64,000 nucleotides of DNA from Planctomycetota bacterium (GCA_003671025.1 QWPW01000004.1:1-64000), one strand, 5' to 3'. Shown: positions 46,040-55,790, numbered from the stretch's first letter. The notes: generated by a model from the sequence alone, not told the origin. Translations and numbers: made by a program.

Positions 46040-47641
46040 CTACGCATGCACAGCACCATCGCGTGATTCATCTGCAGCCGCGTGTGACGGACCAGTCGCA
46101 AGATGCATGATGGCGAGTTCAGTCGCTTCGTGCGCGGCGAGCTCGCCCATGATCGCGCCTTCATGCATGACGATGATGCGATCCGCGAGCAGCAGCACTT
46201 CTTCGAGTTCACTCGAAGCGAAGAGCACGGCGCTTCCCGCATCGGCGAGTCGGCGCACGTGGTCGTGGATTTCTCCGCGCGCACCAACATCGACTCCGCG
46301 AGTTGGCTCGTCGAGCAAGAGCAACCTAGGCGCAACCGCAATCCATCGGCCGAGCACTGTTTTCTGCTGATTTCCGCCGGAAAGCGTGTGCACGCGCCGT
46401 TGTGATTGTGGAGGTCGCACCGCCATTCGTGTCACCATTTGTTGCACCAATGTGCGTTCGCCAGAGCGATCAACGGTGCCGAGACGACTGCGTTGATCAA
46501 TCCATGCCAGCGACAAGTTCATGGCCACGGGATCTTCGAGAAAGCAACCGTGGCGCGCGCGATCTTCGGGAACCAGCGTGACGCCGCGACGCACACGCTC
46601 CGCGGCAAGTCCCCGCAACTCGATGCCGTCAAGATGCACCTGACCTTCATGAGTGGTGATGCCCGCGATCGCTTCGAGTACTTCGGTGCGCCCCGCGCCC
46701 ACGAGCCCCGCGAGTCCAACGATCTCGCCCGCGCGCACGGTGAACGAAACCTCGCGTCGCTTGCGATGCGCACTCACCACGCGACTCACGGTGAGGCATG
46801 TCGCGGCATCACCGTGTTGGGCGCGACGATCGTTCGTCGTGATGTCGCGTCCCACCATCAATCGCTCGAGTCCCGCGCGATCGAACTCGCCGCGCAACAG
46901 CGTTCCGCGCGATTGTCCATCACGCAACACCACCACGCGATCCGCGATGCGCATCACTTCATCAAGATGATGAGAGACGAACACCACCGCCACGCCTTGC
47001 GCGCGCAACTCCGCGAGAATCACCAGCAAACGATCGGTCTCCCGCAGCGAAAGGCTCGATGTTGGTTCATCGAGAATCAGCACGCGCGCTTGACACGAAA
47101 GCGCTTTGGCAATCTCGACCAACTGTCGCTGCGCAATCGGCAGCACGGAACACGGCGTGCGCGGATCCAAATCCAATCCCACGCGCGCGAGCCACATGGC
47201 CGCATCACGTCGCATCGCATTGAGATCGAGCACGCCCCATCGCGCGGGTTCGCGCCCTAAGAAAATGCATCCCGCAAGATCGAGATTCTCCGCGAGATTG
47301 AGCTCTTGATGCACCAACGCGATGCCCGCACCCGTCGCGTCGCGCACGCTCTTGAGTTGCGTCGCGCGCAACGCGCCCTGCGCATCCGCCATCTCGAGCG
47401 TGCCTTCACTAGGCGCGACAACTCCCGACAAGATCTTGAGCAGCGTGCTCTTGCCCGCGCCGTTCTCTCCGACGATGCCTAGCACTTCGCCCGCGCGAAT
47501 TTCAAGATCGATCGGCGAAAGCGCGGGCACTCCGCCGTAGCGACGGCCGATCCCACGCGCGCGCAACACCACATCCGTCGCCGACTCACGCGATGAGTCG
47601 GACCAAGTGCTGCTCGAAGTTGGTTGCGATTCGTTGCTCAC
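46040..47641 (-). CDS. Sugar ABC transporter ATP-binding protein (RbsA/MglA type)
   Basis: A 533-residue fused double ATPase starting at GTG. The first domain has Walker A GENGAGKSTLLKILSG, the atypical LSGxxxQ region (VLPIAQRQLVEIAKAL) and Walker B VLILDEPTSSL. The second has the characteristic degenerate start GEIVGLAGLVGAGRTEVLEAI, then TLVPEDRARHG, the signature HTLSGGNQQKTVLGRW and LLLLDEPTRGVDVGARGEI. This pattern is specific to monosaccharide importers. It lies between the binding-protein and permease genes in one operon. Confidence 0.96.
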   Translation of the reverse strand: MSNESQPTSSSTWSDSSRESATDVVLRARGIGRRYGGVPALSPIDLEIRAGEVLGIVGENGAGKSTLLKILSGVVAPSEGTLEMADAQGALRATQLKSVRDATGAGIALVHQELNLAENLDLAGCIFLGREPARWGVLDLNAMRRDAAMWLARVGLDLDPRTPCSVLPIAQRQLVEIAKALSCQARVLILDEPTSSLSLRETDRLLVILAELRAQGVAVVFVSHHLDEVMRIADRVVVLRDGQSRGTLLRGEFDRAGLERLMVGRDITTNDRRAQHGDAATCLTVSRVVSAHRKRREVSFTVRAGEIVGLAGLVGAGRTEVLEAIAGITTHEGQVHLDGIELRGLAAERVRRGVTLVPEDRARHGCFLEDPVAMNLSLAWIDQRSRLGTVDRSGERTLVQQMVTRMAVRPPQSQRRVHTLSGGNQQKTVLGRWIAVAPRLLLLDEPTRGVDVGARGEIHDHVRRLADAGSAVLFASSELEEVLLLADRIIVMHEGAIMGELAAHEATELAIMHLATGPSHAAADESRDGAVHA

Positions 47642-47662
47642 GCGGATCTCGCACGCGTGTTG

Positions 47663-48742
47663 TTACTTGGCGCTGGCTTCTTTGCCCGCCTTGAGCTTCG
47701 CCTTGAGATCGGCCCAGAACGAATCGACGTTGTCCTTCTTGATCACGCGCGCAGGAATCGAAAGCACGCCATTGGCAGGCACCATCGACATGTTGCCTTG
47801 ATTGAACGCGTGCAGCACTTTGATGCTCTCAAATCCGTAGCCGTATGGATCTTGCACCACCGTGCCGAGCACGATGCCGTCGCGAATTCCCACGAGGACA
47901 TCCGCGCCCTCATCAAACGCAGCGATCTTGATTTTGCCGGTTTTCCCAGCCTGTTTGAAGACTTCGACGGCCAAGGTTGAGTTGTATTCAAACAACCCCG
48001 TGACCAACGCAAGCTTGGGATGCTTGATCATCACGTCTTCGATGTTGGCCTTGGCCTTGGCGCGATCAAACGAGTCAGTCCACGTGCCCACGATGGTGTA
48101 ACCCGCTTCGTTGATGACCGTCGCAGGTTCGTCGTAGCGCGTGGGATCGCTTGAACGACCGAGCAAACCATCGATGAATCCCTGGCGGCGACGCTTGGCG
48201 TTGTCTTGTTCAAGTCGACCGATGAAGATCGCGACTTCGCCGCCTTGGGGCAGACCCGCGCGCGCGAGTTCGCCACACATGCGGCCTGCGATGTAGTTGT
48301 CCATGCCGATGTAACACAGGCGCGGAGCCGACGGCGCATCGGAATCGTTGGTGATGAGAAACGAGCGCTCCGCAACCAACTGCATCACTTCCAACTGATT
48401 AGTGGGATCGATGGGGCTCACGGAAATGCCGTCAATTCCCTTGGTCACGAGGTCTTCGAGCATGCGCTTCTGATCACCCAAGCCGCCGCCAGGAAACTCG
48501 ACGGTGACTTGGCATCCGAGCTCGCGGCCCGCGGCGAGAGCGCCAGCTTTGGCGATGGTCCAGAAGTCCGCAACTCCGTTGGAGACGAAGGCGAGGTGTG
48601 GCTTCGTGTCCGGGTGATCCTTGAGCGCCGCGATGCGCGCCTTCTGATCGGCGACCAGATCGCCATTCGCAAAGACGTGCGTGGTGGCCATCGCTGCAAC
48701 GAGTGCAGAGAGTGAGACGAGGGAGAGGATTCGATTCTTCAT
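47663..48742 (-). CDS. Periplasmic sugar-binding protein of the ABC importer
   Basis: A 359-residue exported binding protein. The signal peptide is MKNRILSLVSLSALVAAM... The type I periplasmic-binding fold shows HLAFVSNGVADFWTIAKAGA, VEFPGGGLGDQKRMLEDLVTKGIDGISVSPID (quoted in part), LITNDSDAP, YIGMDNYIAGRMCGELA and TVVQDPYGYGFESIKVLHAF. It delivers the sugar to the RbsC/RbsA-type pump encoded directly downstream. The ligand cannot be read; family members bind ribose, xylose, inositol or similar. Confidence 0.94.
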   Translation of the reverse strand: MKNRILSLVSLSALVAAMATTHVFANGDLVADQKARIAALKDHPDTKPHLAFVSNGVADFWTIAKAGALAAGRELGCQVTVEFPGGGLGDQKRMLEDLVTKGIDGISVSPIDPTNQLEVMQLVAERSFLITNDSDAPSAPRLCYIGMDNYIAGRMCGELARAGLPQGGEVAIFIGRLEQDNAKRRRQGFIDGLLGRSSDPTRYDEPATVINEAGYTIVGTWTDSFDRAKAKANIEDVMIKHPKLALVTGLFEYNSTLAVEVFKQAGKTGKIKIAAFDEGADVLVGIRDGIVLGTVVQDPYGYGFESIKVLHAFNQGNMSMVPANGVLSIPARVIKKDNVDSFWADLKAKLKAGKEASAK

Positions 48743-48809
48743 TGGTGTTGCCTTGATGAAAGTCGTCAGTTTGAGGAAGCAAAAACTTGCGGAGAGATCA
48801 CCGACCCAC

Positions 48810-49574
48810 TCAACCGACGGTCATACCGCCGTTGACATGAATCTCGGTGCCAGTGATGAAACTCGCCGCATCGCTGGCGAGAAAGACGCATGCGCCGCCC
48901 ATGTCCGCAGGAATTCCCCAACGGTTCATGGGAATGCGCCCGCGATACGAGTTCTTGAGATGCTCGGGATCGTTGTCATGGCGCTCGACAGGAATCCAAC
49001 CGGGAGCAAGCATGTTGACAGTGATATTGAAGTTGGCCAACTCGTTGGCCATAGAGCGCGACCAGCCGATTTGCGCGCCTTTGGCTGCCACATAGGCCGA
49101 AAACGGCGCGACGCCCTGCTCAAAGACTTCGCTGGTGATGTTGATGATGCGTCCCCACTTCTGTCGCTTCATGTGCGGAAGAACCGCACGCGTCAACAAA
49201 TATGGACTGCGCACGAAGTAGTCGAACATCGATTGATAGAAGTCCCAGTCGTACTCTTCGATGGTGCGTTGTGGCTGTGCTGGTGTCGCATTGACCACGA
49301 CGATGTCGACAGGACCCAGCGTCTGCGCGATCTCGTCGTGCAGGCGATTGACCTCTGCTTCATCAATCACGCTTGCGCGAAAGAGTCCGCCCTCGAAACC
49401 TGCGGCGTGATACTCGGCGAGCGTGCGTTCGGCGTGCTCATGACTGTTCGCGTAGTTGAACGCGACTTTCGCGCCGGCGGAACCCAATGCAAATGCCATC
49501 GCTTTGCCGAGACCTTTGCTCGAGCCAGTGACCAGAGCAACCTTGCCATCAAGACGAAAGTTTGGAGCGTGCAT
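48810..49574 (-). CDS. SDR-family short-chain dehydrogenase
   Basis: A 254-residue Rossmann enzyme. The cofactor motif is VALVTGSSKGLGKAMA. The NAG-like position reads VVVNATPAQP, and the catalytic Tyr-x-x-x-Lys is in FSAYVAAKGAQIGWSRSMA, preceded by IINITSEVFEQ (Ser of the triad). The C-terminus ends SFITGTEIHVNGGMTVG as usual. It starts the sugar operon (68 bases before the binding-protein gene) and may oxidise the imported sugar or its acid; the substrate is unknown. Confidence 0.94.
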   Translation of the reverse strand: MHAPNFRLDGKVALVTGSSKGLGKAMAFALGSAGAKVAFNYANSHEHAERTLAEYHAAGFEGGLFRASVIDEAEVNRLHDEIAQTLGPVDIVVVNATPAQPQRTIEEYDWDFYQSMFDYFVRSPYLLTRAVLPHMKRQKWGRIINITSEVFEQGVAPFSAYVAAKGAQIGWSRSMANELANFNITVNMLAPGWIPVERHDNDPEHLKNSYRGRIPMNRWGIPADMGGACVFLASDAASFITGTEIHVNGGMTVG

Positions 49575-49586
49575 GAAGCGGACAGT

Positions 49587-50981
49587 CTAGTGAATTGAAC
49601 TCGCCGCTTGCGTCCGCGCGGGCGTTCGACCGTAACTCAAGCGACGCCACACCCACTCCATCGGCCCGATGCGAAATCGTTGCAGCCACAGCGTCGCCAT
49701 CAGGAGCAACGAGATCCACACTGCAATGGCAATCAACGAGAGTCGCAGATCGAGCATGGATCCAAAGAGCGCGAATCCCCACCACGAAGCCAATGTTGTG
49801 CAGATCAACGACTCCGTCAAGTAGAGCGAGAGCGCCATGCGTCCCGCGCGTTCGATGGGAATCGAGATTGCTGCGGGCCAACGCGGACCGTACTCCACGA
49901 TCAACATCGCGTAACCCAGAGGGAGCACCAGCGCGCCCAACTCGAGGAACACTGCGTGCATGGCGAGCGCGAACGGACTCTCCAGTCCCATGATCCACAA
50001 CGGCGCGACCGCGAGAATTGACAAACCCAGTCCAACAATCGTGCAACCAATGCCGACGCCCATGCGACGCGCGCGCGTCTCAGCGCTGAACAGTCCGGTG
50101 CGAAACACATAGACGCCGATGAGCATCATGATCAGCGCATGCCAGCCGTAGCCGAAGAGTCCGGCGATGAGCGACATCGCGAACTCTGACCAACGAAAGA
50201 GCAGCGCATCGATGAACGGACCCTCGCGAAAGGCCGCCGTTTCTGCCTCGCGCCACACCTCTGAACTGATGTCACCGCCCGCTTCGTAAATGGCATCGAA
50301 GCCGCGCAGTGGTGTGGTGGTCGTGGCGATGTTTGCGATGGGCGCGTCCGACGCGATTTCGCTGTCCTCAGTAGTAGCTGCAGCTCCATCGAAACTCTGG
50401 ACCAGAACGACATCCGTGGGTTGAAATGCGAACACTTCTGGATACACCCGCGCGGCCCACTGCAAAATCGCGCCCAACACGGTCAACACCACGAGGACGC
50501 TGATGAGTGTCACGATGACGAAGCGCAGCGCCTTGAGCGACACGCGCGCCATCGCAAACACTGCAAACCCCAGCAGCGCATACAGCGTGAGAATGTCGCC
50601 GTACCACACGAAGAGTCCATGCACGAGCCCGATTGCGAGCAGCACTCCGCAGCGCCGCGCGCCGAAAGCCCAGCAGTTTCCGCCCGCGCGCAACACGCGA
50701 TCCACTTGGGTTGCGATGCCGAAACCAAATAGCAGTGAGAACAGCGAGATGCACTTGAACGTGCACAGCGTCTCGACCACGCTCCATGCAATGCGATCCG
50801 CGTCGGTTGTTGCGACGCCATCGATTTCGAGCGTGGGATCAATCGCCACCGCCAGCGGCCAGAAAAAGAAGCGCACGTTGACGAGAAGGATTCCCAGCAG
50901 CGCGAGGCCACGCGCGATGTCAACGCCGCGAATGCGCTGTGACGGTGCGACCGGGCTCAGCGTTGACGCCAGAGTGATCAT
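49587..50981 (-). CDS. DUF418-family membrane protein
   Basis: A 464-residue polytopic protein. It begins with the conserved RIRGVDIARGLALLGILLVNV, then FKCISLFSLLFGFGIA and HGLFVWYGDILTLYALLGF. The DUF418 end is GRMALSLYLTESLICT and LQRFRIGPMEWVWRRLSYG. Members have about ten membrane helices and resemble acyltransferase/heparan N-acetyltransferase-type proteins; their substrates are mostly unknown. It is on the same strand as the sugar operon, 12 bases upstream of the SDR gene, so co-transcription is likely. Confidence 0.92.
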   Translation of the reverse strand: MITLASTLSPVAPSQRIRGVDIARGLALLGILLVNVRFFFWPLAVAIDPTLEIDGVATTDADRIAWSVVETLCTFKCISLFSLLFGFGIATQVDRVLRAGGNCWAFGARRCGVLLAIGLVHGLFVWYGDILTLYALLGFAVFAMARVSLKALRFVIVTLISVLVVLTVLGAILQWAARVYPEVFAFQPTDVVLVQSFDGAAATTEDSEIASDAPIANIATTTTPLRGFDAIYEAGGDISSEVWREAETAAFREGPFIDALLFRWSEFAMSLIAGLFGYGWHALIMMLIGVYVFRTGLFSAETRARRMGVGIGCTIVGLGLSILAVAPLWIMGLESPFALAMHAVFLELGALVLPLGYAMLIVEYGPRWPAAISIPIERAGRMALSLYLTESLICTTLASWWGFALFGSMLDLRLSLIAIAVWISLLLMATLWLQRFRIGPMEWVWRRLSYGRTPARTQAASSIH

Positions 50982-51016
50982 GGGTCGCAGCGTAGCTCCG
51001 CGTGTGCGCGACTCAT

Positions 51017-51049
51017 GATCAAGTGACGATCAAGTGACGATCAAGTCAT
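51017..51049. repeat. 11-bp tandem repeat across the DUF1501 stop codon
   Basis: GATCAAGTGAC occurs at 51017 and 51028, and a variant GATCAAGTCAT at 51039. The last copy covers the end and stop of the DUF1501 gene (minus strand), so the stop region has been duplicated twice. This is probably replication slippage. Confidence 0.85.
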
Positions 51050-52531
51050 GATCGCGCGAATCGGTTCCGCGCCTTCGACGCCGACCAATTTCTGATCGAG
51101 TCCCGCATAGAAGTAGCTCAGATGATTGGGGTCAAGACCAAGACACGCGAGCGCGGTGGCGTGGAGATGTTTGACATGGAAGCGCTCGCCAACTCCAGTC
51201 GCGCCGAGTTCATCAGTCTCGCCGATGCTGGTGCCGCCTTTGATTCCACCGCCGGCCATCCACATGGTGAAGCCGTACGAATTGTGGTCGCGCCCCGTGC
51301 CATTCGCGTACTCCGCGGTGGGTTGACGACCAAACTCGCCACCCCAAATCACCAGCGTTTCGTCGAGCAATCCGCGACGTTTGAGATCCTTGAGCAAGCC
51401 AGCGACGGGCTTGTCGGTGCGCCCCGCGTGAAAGTCGTGATTCGATTTGAGATCACCGTGCGCGTCCCACGACTCATCGTTGTGGCCGCCGCCCGAGTAG
51501 ATCTGCACGAAGCGAACGCCACGCTCGACCAAGCGGCGCGCCAGCAAACACTTCTCACCAAACTCGCGCGTTTGCTCTTGATCGCAACCGTAGAGCTCTT
51601 TGGTTTCCTTGCTCTCCAGCGACATGTCCACCGCTTCGGGCGCAGTCGATTGCATGCGATACGCGAGTTCGTAACTCTCGATGCGACTCTCGAGTTCCGA
51701 GTTGCCCGAGCGCAACAACGCGTGACGCGTGTTCCACAACTTGAGTCGATCAAGCATCGAACGCTGCAGTGCATCCGAGCGACCTGCAGGATTCGCGAGA
51801 TCAAGAATGGGCGGGCCTTTGCCGCGCAACACCGTTCCTTGATACATCGCGGGCATGTATCCACTCGACCAGTTTTTCGCGCCTGAAATAGGCCCGCCCG
51901 CGCTATCGAGCATGACCACGAAGCCCGGAAGATTCTGATTGACCGTGCCCAATCCGTAGTTGGCCCAACTTCCAATCGAAGGGCCGCCCAACAGTTTGCC
52001 CGAGTTCATCATGAGCATCGCCGAGCCGTGAATCGGACTGTCGGCGTACATGCTCTTGATGAACGAGATGTCGTCGACGCATCCAGCGACGTGAGGAAAG
52101 AGATCACTCACCCACGCGCCGCATTGACCGTACTGACGAAACTTCCACTTCGGTCCTACAACGCGCCCTTCACTCTTGTCACCGCCGCGACCTTTGGTTT
52201 TCACCGCGATGGTTTGCCCGTCGTACTTGTAGAGATCAGGCTTGTAATCAAAGGTATCGATGTGGCTGGGACCGCCGTAACAGAAGAAGAAGATGACGCT
52301 CTTCGCTTTGCCAGGAAGCATCGCGGTCTTCGCGGCCATGGGGTTGTCGCGCGCGATGCTCATTCCCTCTGGCAACCGCGTCGTTCCGTCGAAGGCCAAC
52401 GCTTGCTGCTGCAAGAAACCATCGTTGGACAACAACCCCGCGAGCGCGACCGAGGTGAACGCGCCACCTGCTTGCCACAAAAACTCGCGACGAGTTTGGC
52501 CGCAGAAAGTGTTGAGAGGTGGTTGGTTCAT
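51041..52531 (-). CDS. DUF1501 protein (Tat-exported, sulfatase-like fold)
   Basis: A 496-residue protein. The Tat-type start contains TRREFLWQAGGAF. DUF1501 markers are VIFFFCYGGPSHIDTFDYKP, MMNSGKLLGGPSIGSWANYGLG (quoted in part), RGVRFVQIYSGGGHNDESWDAHGD and LVIWGGEFGRQPTAEYANGTGRDH. The fold is related to alkaline phosphatase/sulfatases, with no formylglycine Cys. In planctomycetes these genes are almost always paired with DUF1549/DUF1553 genes, as here. A role in breaking down complex, often sulfated, polymers is assumed in the field but not shown. Confidence 0.95.
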   Translation of the reverse strand: MNQPPLNTFCGQTRREFLWQAGGAFTSVALAGLLSNDGFLQQQALAFDGTTRLPEGMSIARDNPMAAKTAMLPGKAKSVIFFFCYGGPSHIDTFDYKPDLYKYDGQTIAVKTKGRGGDKSEGRVVGPKWKFRQYGQCGAWVSDLFPHVAGCVDDISFIKSMYADSPIHGSAMLMMNSGKLLGGPSIGSWANYGLGTVNQNLPGFVVMLDSAGGPISGAKNWSSGYMPAMYQGTVLRGKGPPILDLANPAGRSDALQRSMLDRLKLWNTRHALLRSGNSELESRIESYELAYRMQSTAPEAVDMSLESKETKELYGCDQEQTREFGEKCLLARRLVERGVRFVQIYSGGGHNDESWDAHGDLKSNHDFHAGRTDKPVAGLLKDLKRRGLLDETLVIWGGEFGRQPTAEYANGTGRDHNSYGFTMWMAGGGIKGGTSIGETDELGATGVGERFHVKHLHATALACLGLDPNHLSYFYAGLDQKLVGVEGAEPIRAIMT

Positions 52532-52580
52532 GGGAACTCGCGGTCGTATGCGATAAGGACAAATTCAATCGATACAAAAC

Positions 52581-52604
52581 TAATCGACTAATCGACTAAT
52601 CGAT
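52581..52604. repeat. 8-bp tandem repeat (TAATCGAC)3
   Basis: Three copies of TAATCGAC/T lie between the DUF1549/1553 gene and the DUF1501 gene, right at the end of the former. They may reflect slippage; no function is evident. Confidence 0.85.
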
Positions 52605-55469
52605 ATACAGAAACTCATTGAGGTTGAAGCACACGAGACACAGGCTGTCGAGGGCTTGTTCGGGCGAGAGTTTCTCGGTGTTCTGCAATTCCTGGACAAA
52701 CGCGATCGCCTCGTCCACTTCATCACCACTGGGAGTGCGCCCGCTGGTGAGTTGACGTGCGCGCACGATTTGTTGGCGCAATTGCCCAGGGAATTCACGC
52801 TCAACGCGTCGCGCGAGCAGTGCGGCTTCGCGATTGGTGAGATCACCATTGATCATCGACAACGCCTGCGTGGGAACGACGGTAGCGAAGCGCACCGGGC
52901 ACGGACTGTCGAGATCGGCGAGATCAAATGCGGACAACAGTGGCATCTGCAACGAACGCTTGAGCATCACATAGAGCGAGCGTCGCGTCCATGACGACTC
53001 TTCGGTGAGCGGCCACACTTCATTGGGACGCGAACTGGTCTCAAGTACTTCGCGCGGCAAAGGAGGACGAACGGCGGGTCCACCCATCGCATTATTGAGC
53101 GTTCCGTTGGCGGCCAACATCGAGTCGCGCAATTCTTCGGCGGTGAGACGACGCATGCGAAAGCGCGTGAGCAACTCGTTCGGTGCATCGAGACTCAACG
53201 CTTGTTCGGTGGCCACGCTGGACATGCGATAAGACGCGCTGGTCATCATCACCCGATGCATTGCTTTGAGGCTGCCACCATTCTCGATCAATGTTGCTGC
53301 GAGCCAATCGACAAGCTCTGGATGCGTGGGCTCTTCACCGAGACGACCGAAGTCGTTGGGAGTGGGCACCACCGCTTCGTTGAAATGATGCTGCCACAGC
53401 CGATTGGAGATGGTTCGCCAGGTCAATCCGTTGCGCGCGTCGGCGATCCAATTGGCCAGCGCCAAGCGGCGACCACTCGATTCGCCATGCGCGGGCGCGA
53501 CTGCGAGATCGGGCGCGAAGCGCGCGGCGATGAGCGGCACATCGGGCTGCACTTCTTCGCCGAGCGCGTGCGGGCTGCCGCGCTGCATGATGTGCGTTGC
53601 CGAGGGCGCAGACTTTTCGCGCACCGCCAACACCGTCTCACCCTCTAACTCTGGAAGACGCAGCGCATCGAGACTCGCATGCGTTTGCGTAAGCGTCTGC
53701 GCTGAGCTCTCGCCGAGCACGCGCGTGACTTCGCTTCGCGCAAATTCGACGCTGTGAATCCCTAACGCCATCGAGCGCACTTCGGTCGCGGGCAACGCGC
53801 GTGTGTACAGACGAACCTCATCGATGTCACCGCTAAACGGGCCGTCAGCATGCAACATCGCGCCGATGGCCAAACTCTTCGGTGCGTCGAGTCGCTCAGT
53901 CGAACCGCGCGCGTGATCAACCATCATGCCGTCGACGAAGAGTTCGAGTTCTCCGCTGCTACGCACGCGTGTGAGCGCAACGTGATGCCACTGACCATCG
54001 TTGTAGCCTGGACCGGACGTGAGAAATGTCTCAGGCGCGCCGGCTCCCGCTGCGATGTAGCCGTTGGCGATGAGTGAGATTCCAAAGTCGCGCGTGATGC
54101 CACCGATCTCGCCATCGACGAGTCCGTCACCGCGAAACCAACGACGATCGCTTTCACTACCGCCGCCGACATCGGTGGTGCGCATGAAAAATGAAATCGT
54201 GAAGTCATCGCCAATCGTGCGCTTGATCTCGACGCGATCGTCGCCGCCATCAAAGTGAAACGCGCGACCGATGCGGCCTTCGACGGCGAATCCGGCATCA
54301 CGCACGGTCGCGGCGGGCGCGTCGTTCACCGCGTTGGCTGCGCTGTTCCCGCGATCATCTTCAAAGCGCAAGTGCGCGACCAACGCGTCATTGCTCGCGC
54401 GATCAGGAAATCCTGTTGCATCGCAGAGCCCTGCTTGCACCTCGATCGCGCGAATGTCTTTGATCAAGGATGCGCGCGTGGCGACATACGCCGCGAGCTC
54501 GACTTCGGGATCGACATGTCCAAAGTCACTGCGCACCATGCGCAACACATTGTCTGCTTCGAGAGAATTGAAGGCCGACTCTTTGTACGGCGCGACTCCC
54601 GCAAACCACGCGGCGAATTGGTAGTACTCCTTCTGACGAATGGGATCACCCTTGTGATCATGACAACGCGCGCATCCAAGGCTGATGCCGAGAAACGTGC
54701 GCGCAGTGGTATCGACGATGCCATCCATGTCGTCCGCAAGCGCTTGCGCGAGATCGGGAACTTCGTCATCCCACAGTCCTAGCCGATAGAAGCCGGTGGC
54801 CACGATGGAGTCGAAATCGCGACCGCGGATCTCATCACCGGCGAGCTGTTCGCGAATGAACTCCGCGTATGGCAAGTCCTCGTTGAACGAACGCACCACG
54901 AAATCGCGGTACTTCCACGCAGAGGTCTTCTCGCTGTCACGTTCGAATCCGTTGGTGTCGGCGTAGCGCACGAGATCAAGCCAGTGCCGCGCCCACTTCT
55001 CTCCGTAGTGCTCACTCGCGAGCAATCGATCGATGAGCGTTTCGTATGCGAGAGAAGATTCATCCACGACAAACGCGGCAACTTCTTCTGGCGTTGGAGG
55101 GAGTCCGGTGAGATCAAGCGACGCACGACGAATGAGTACCTCACGCGATGCTTCCACCGCGGGCTGCAGATTCTTCGCTTCGATGCGAGCAAGAATGAAT
55201 CGATCGATGTCGTTGCGGCACCACGACTCATCGCGCACCGTCGGCGCTGTCGGCTTGGTCAACGCGCGATAGGCCCACCACGAATCGCGCGCGTTGTTGG
55301 CGCGCGCGACGATGGTTGCTTCGGAGGTTTTTTTGGTTGCGCTCAGTGCAACGTCATCGGCGTACACGATGGATGTGATCGGTGCGACGAATTCACTGAG
55401 CATCAATGCGCACGCACTGACACCAGAGCATCGAAGCGCGCGGACAAAGGTGATCTGACGATGGCCCAT
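52596..55469 (-). CDS. DUF1549/LamG/DUF1553 planctomycete surface protein
   Basis: A 957-residue exported protein. The signal region (about 1-38) is followed by DUF1549: WWAYRALTKPTAP, DRFILARIEAKNLQP, LIRRASLDLTGLPPTPEEV and HWLDLVRYADTNGFE. Near residue 270 is CARCHDHK, a CxxCH heme c motif typical of this domain. A LamG/concanavalin-like domain (about 400-570: RIGRAFHFDGGDDRVEI; WHHVALTRVRSSGELELFVDG) is inserted before DUF1553 (about 690-950: LANWIADARNGLTWRTISNRLWQHHF; RFATVVPTQALSMINGDLTNREAALLARRV, each quoted in part). There is no separate N-terminal PSCyt1 cytochrome. It forms an operon with the DUF1501 gene. Confidence 0.94.
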   Translation of the reverse strand: MGHRQITFVRALRCSGVSACALMLSEFVAPITSIVYADDVALSATKKTSEATIVARANNARDSWWAYRALTKPTAPTVRDESWCRNDIDRFILARIEAKNLQPAVEASREVLIRRASLDLTGLPPTPEEVAAFVVDESSLAYETLIDRLLASEHYGEKWARHWLDLVRYADTNGFERDSEKTSAWKYRDFVVRSFNEDLPYAEFIREQLAGDEIRGRDFDSIVATGFYRLGLWDDEVPDLAQALADDMDGIVDTTARTFLGISLGCARCHDHKGDPIRQKEYYQFAAWFAGVAPYKESAFNSLEADNVLRMVRSDFGHVDPEVELAAYVATRASLIKDIRAIEVQAGLCDATGFPDRASNDALVAHLRFEDDRGNSAANAVNDAPAATVRDAGFAVEGRIGRAFHFDGGDDRVEIKRTIGDDFTISFFMRTTDVGGGSESDRRWFRGDGLVDGEIGGITRDFGISLIANGYIAAGAGAPETFLTSGPGYNDGQWHHVALTRVRSSGELELFVDGMMVDHARGSTERLDAPKSLAIGAMLHADGPFSGDIDEVRLYTRALPATEVRSMALGIHSVEFARSEVTRVLGESSAQTLTQTHASLDALRLPELEGETVLAVREKSAPSATHIMQRGSPHALGEEVQPDVPLIAARFAPDLAVAPAHGESSGRRLALANWIADARNGLTWRTISNRLWQHHFNEAVVPTPNDFGRLGEEPTHPELVDWLAATLIENGGSLKAMHRVMMTSASYRMSSVATEQALSLDAPNELLTRFRMRRLTAEELRDSMLAANGTLNNAMGGPAVRPPLPREVLETSSRPNEVWPLTEESSWTRRSLYVMLKRSLQMPLLSAFDLADLDSPCPVRFATVVPTQALSMINGDLTNREAALLARRVEREFPGQLRQQIVRARQLTSGRTPSGDEVDEAIAFVQELQNTEKLSPEQALDSLCLVCFNLNEFLYID

Positions 55470-55790
55470 GAATAGGTAAGGCTACTTGAGAAAAAATGCG
55501 AAAGCCACCATGAAATGAGCCAATTGCGGGCAACAAGTTCGCACGCGTGATGCGTCTGCCCCAATCAATTCGAGTAAGCGTCGATACCCATGCAAAGATC
55601 GAAAGATGGGTCCTAGTCTTCGGGTTCTCAAGGCACGCAGCCTACAGAGGTTTCAGCGGGGTGGCGTTCAGCGCTGTTATGACGGCCAGGCAAGTCGTGC
55701 TAGTGCACGACGCCAACTACCAACACCCCGAGGGTGATTCAGTAATGAGTTGACAGAGCGTTCGTAGCTGCGACAGAAAAGGGAACAACC
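55470..55790 (+). promoter_or_regulatory. Long leader region of the lectin/dockerin gene
   Basis: These 321 bases between divergent genes hold several inverted repeats, including ACCCAT/ATGGGT near 55587-55612 and GTCGTGC/GCACGAC at 55694-55711 (loop TAGT). The ribosome binding site AAAAGGGA (55777-55784) lies six bases before ATG 55791 and closely matches that of the PEP-CTERM gene. A GAAA-loop hairpin near 55600 suggested a c-di-GMP riboswitch, but the conserved core is absent. The short ORF 55547-55753 is not convincing. Confidence 0.4.

Noticed and set aside
55580-55690. Possible c-di-GMP (GEMM) riboswitch before the lectin gene
   Set aside because: A GAAA tetraloop hairpin and GCAAAG are present, but the GACGCAAAGCC junction and the matching receptor helix are not, so it fails the motif.
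55547-55753. 68-residue ORF before the lectin gene
   Set aside because: It lies in the hairpin-rich leader, has no ribosome binding site and no recognisable sequence.
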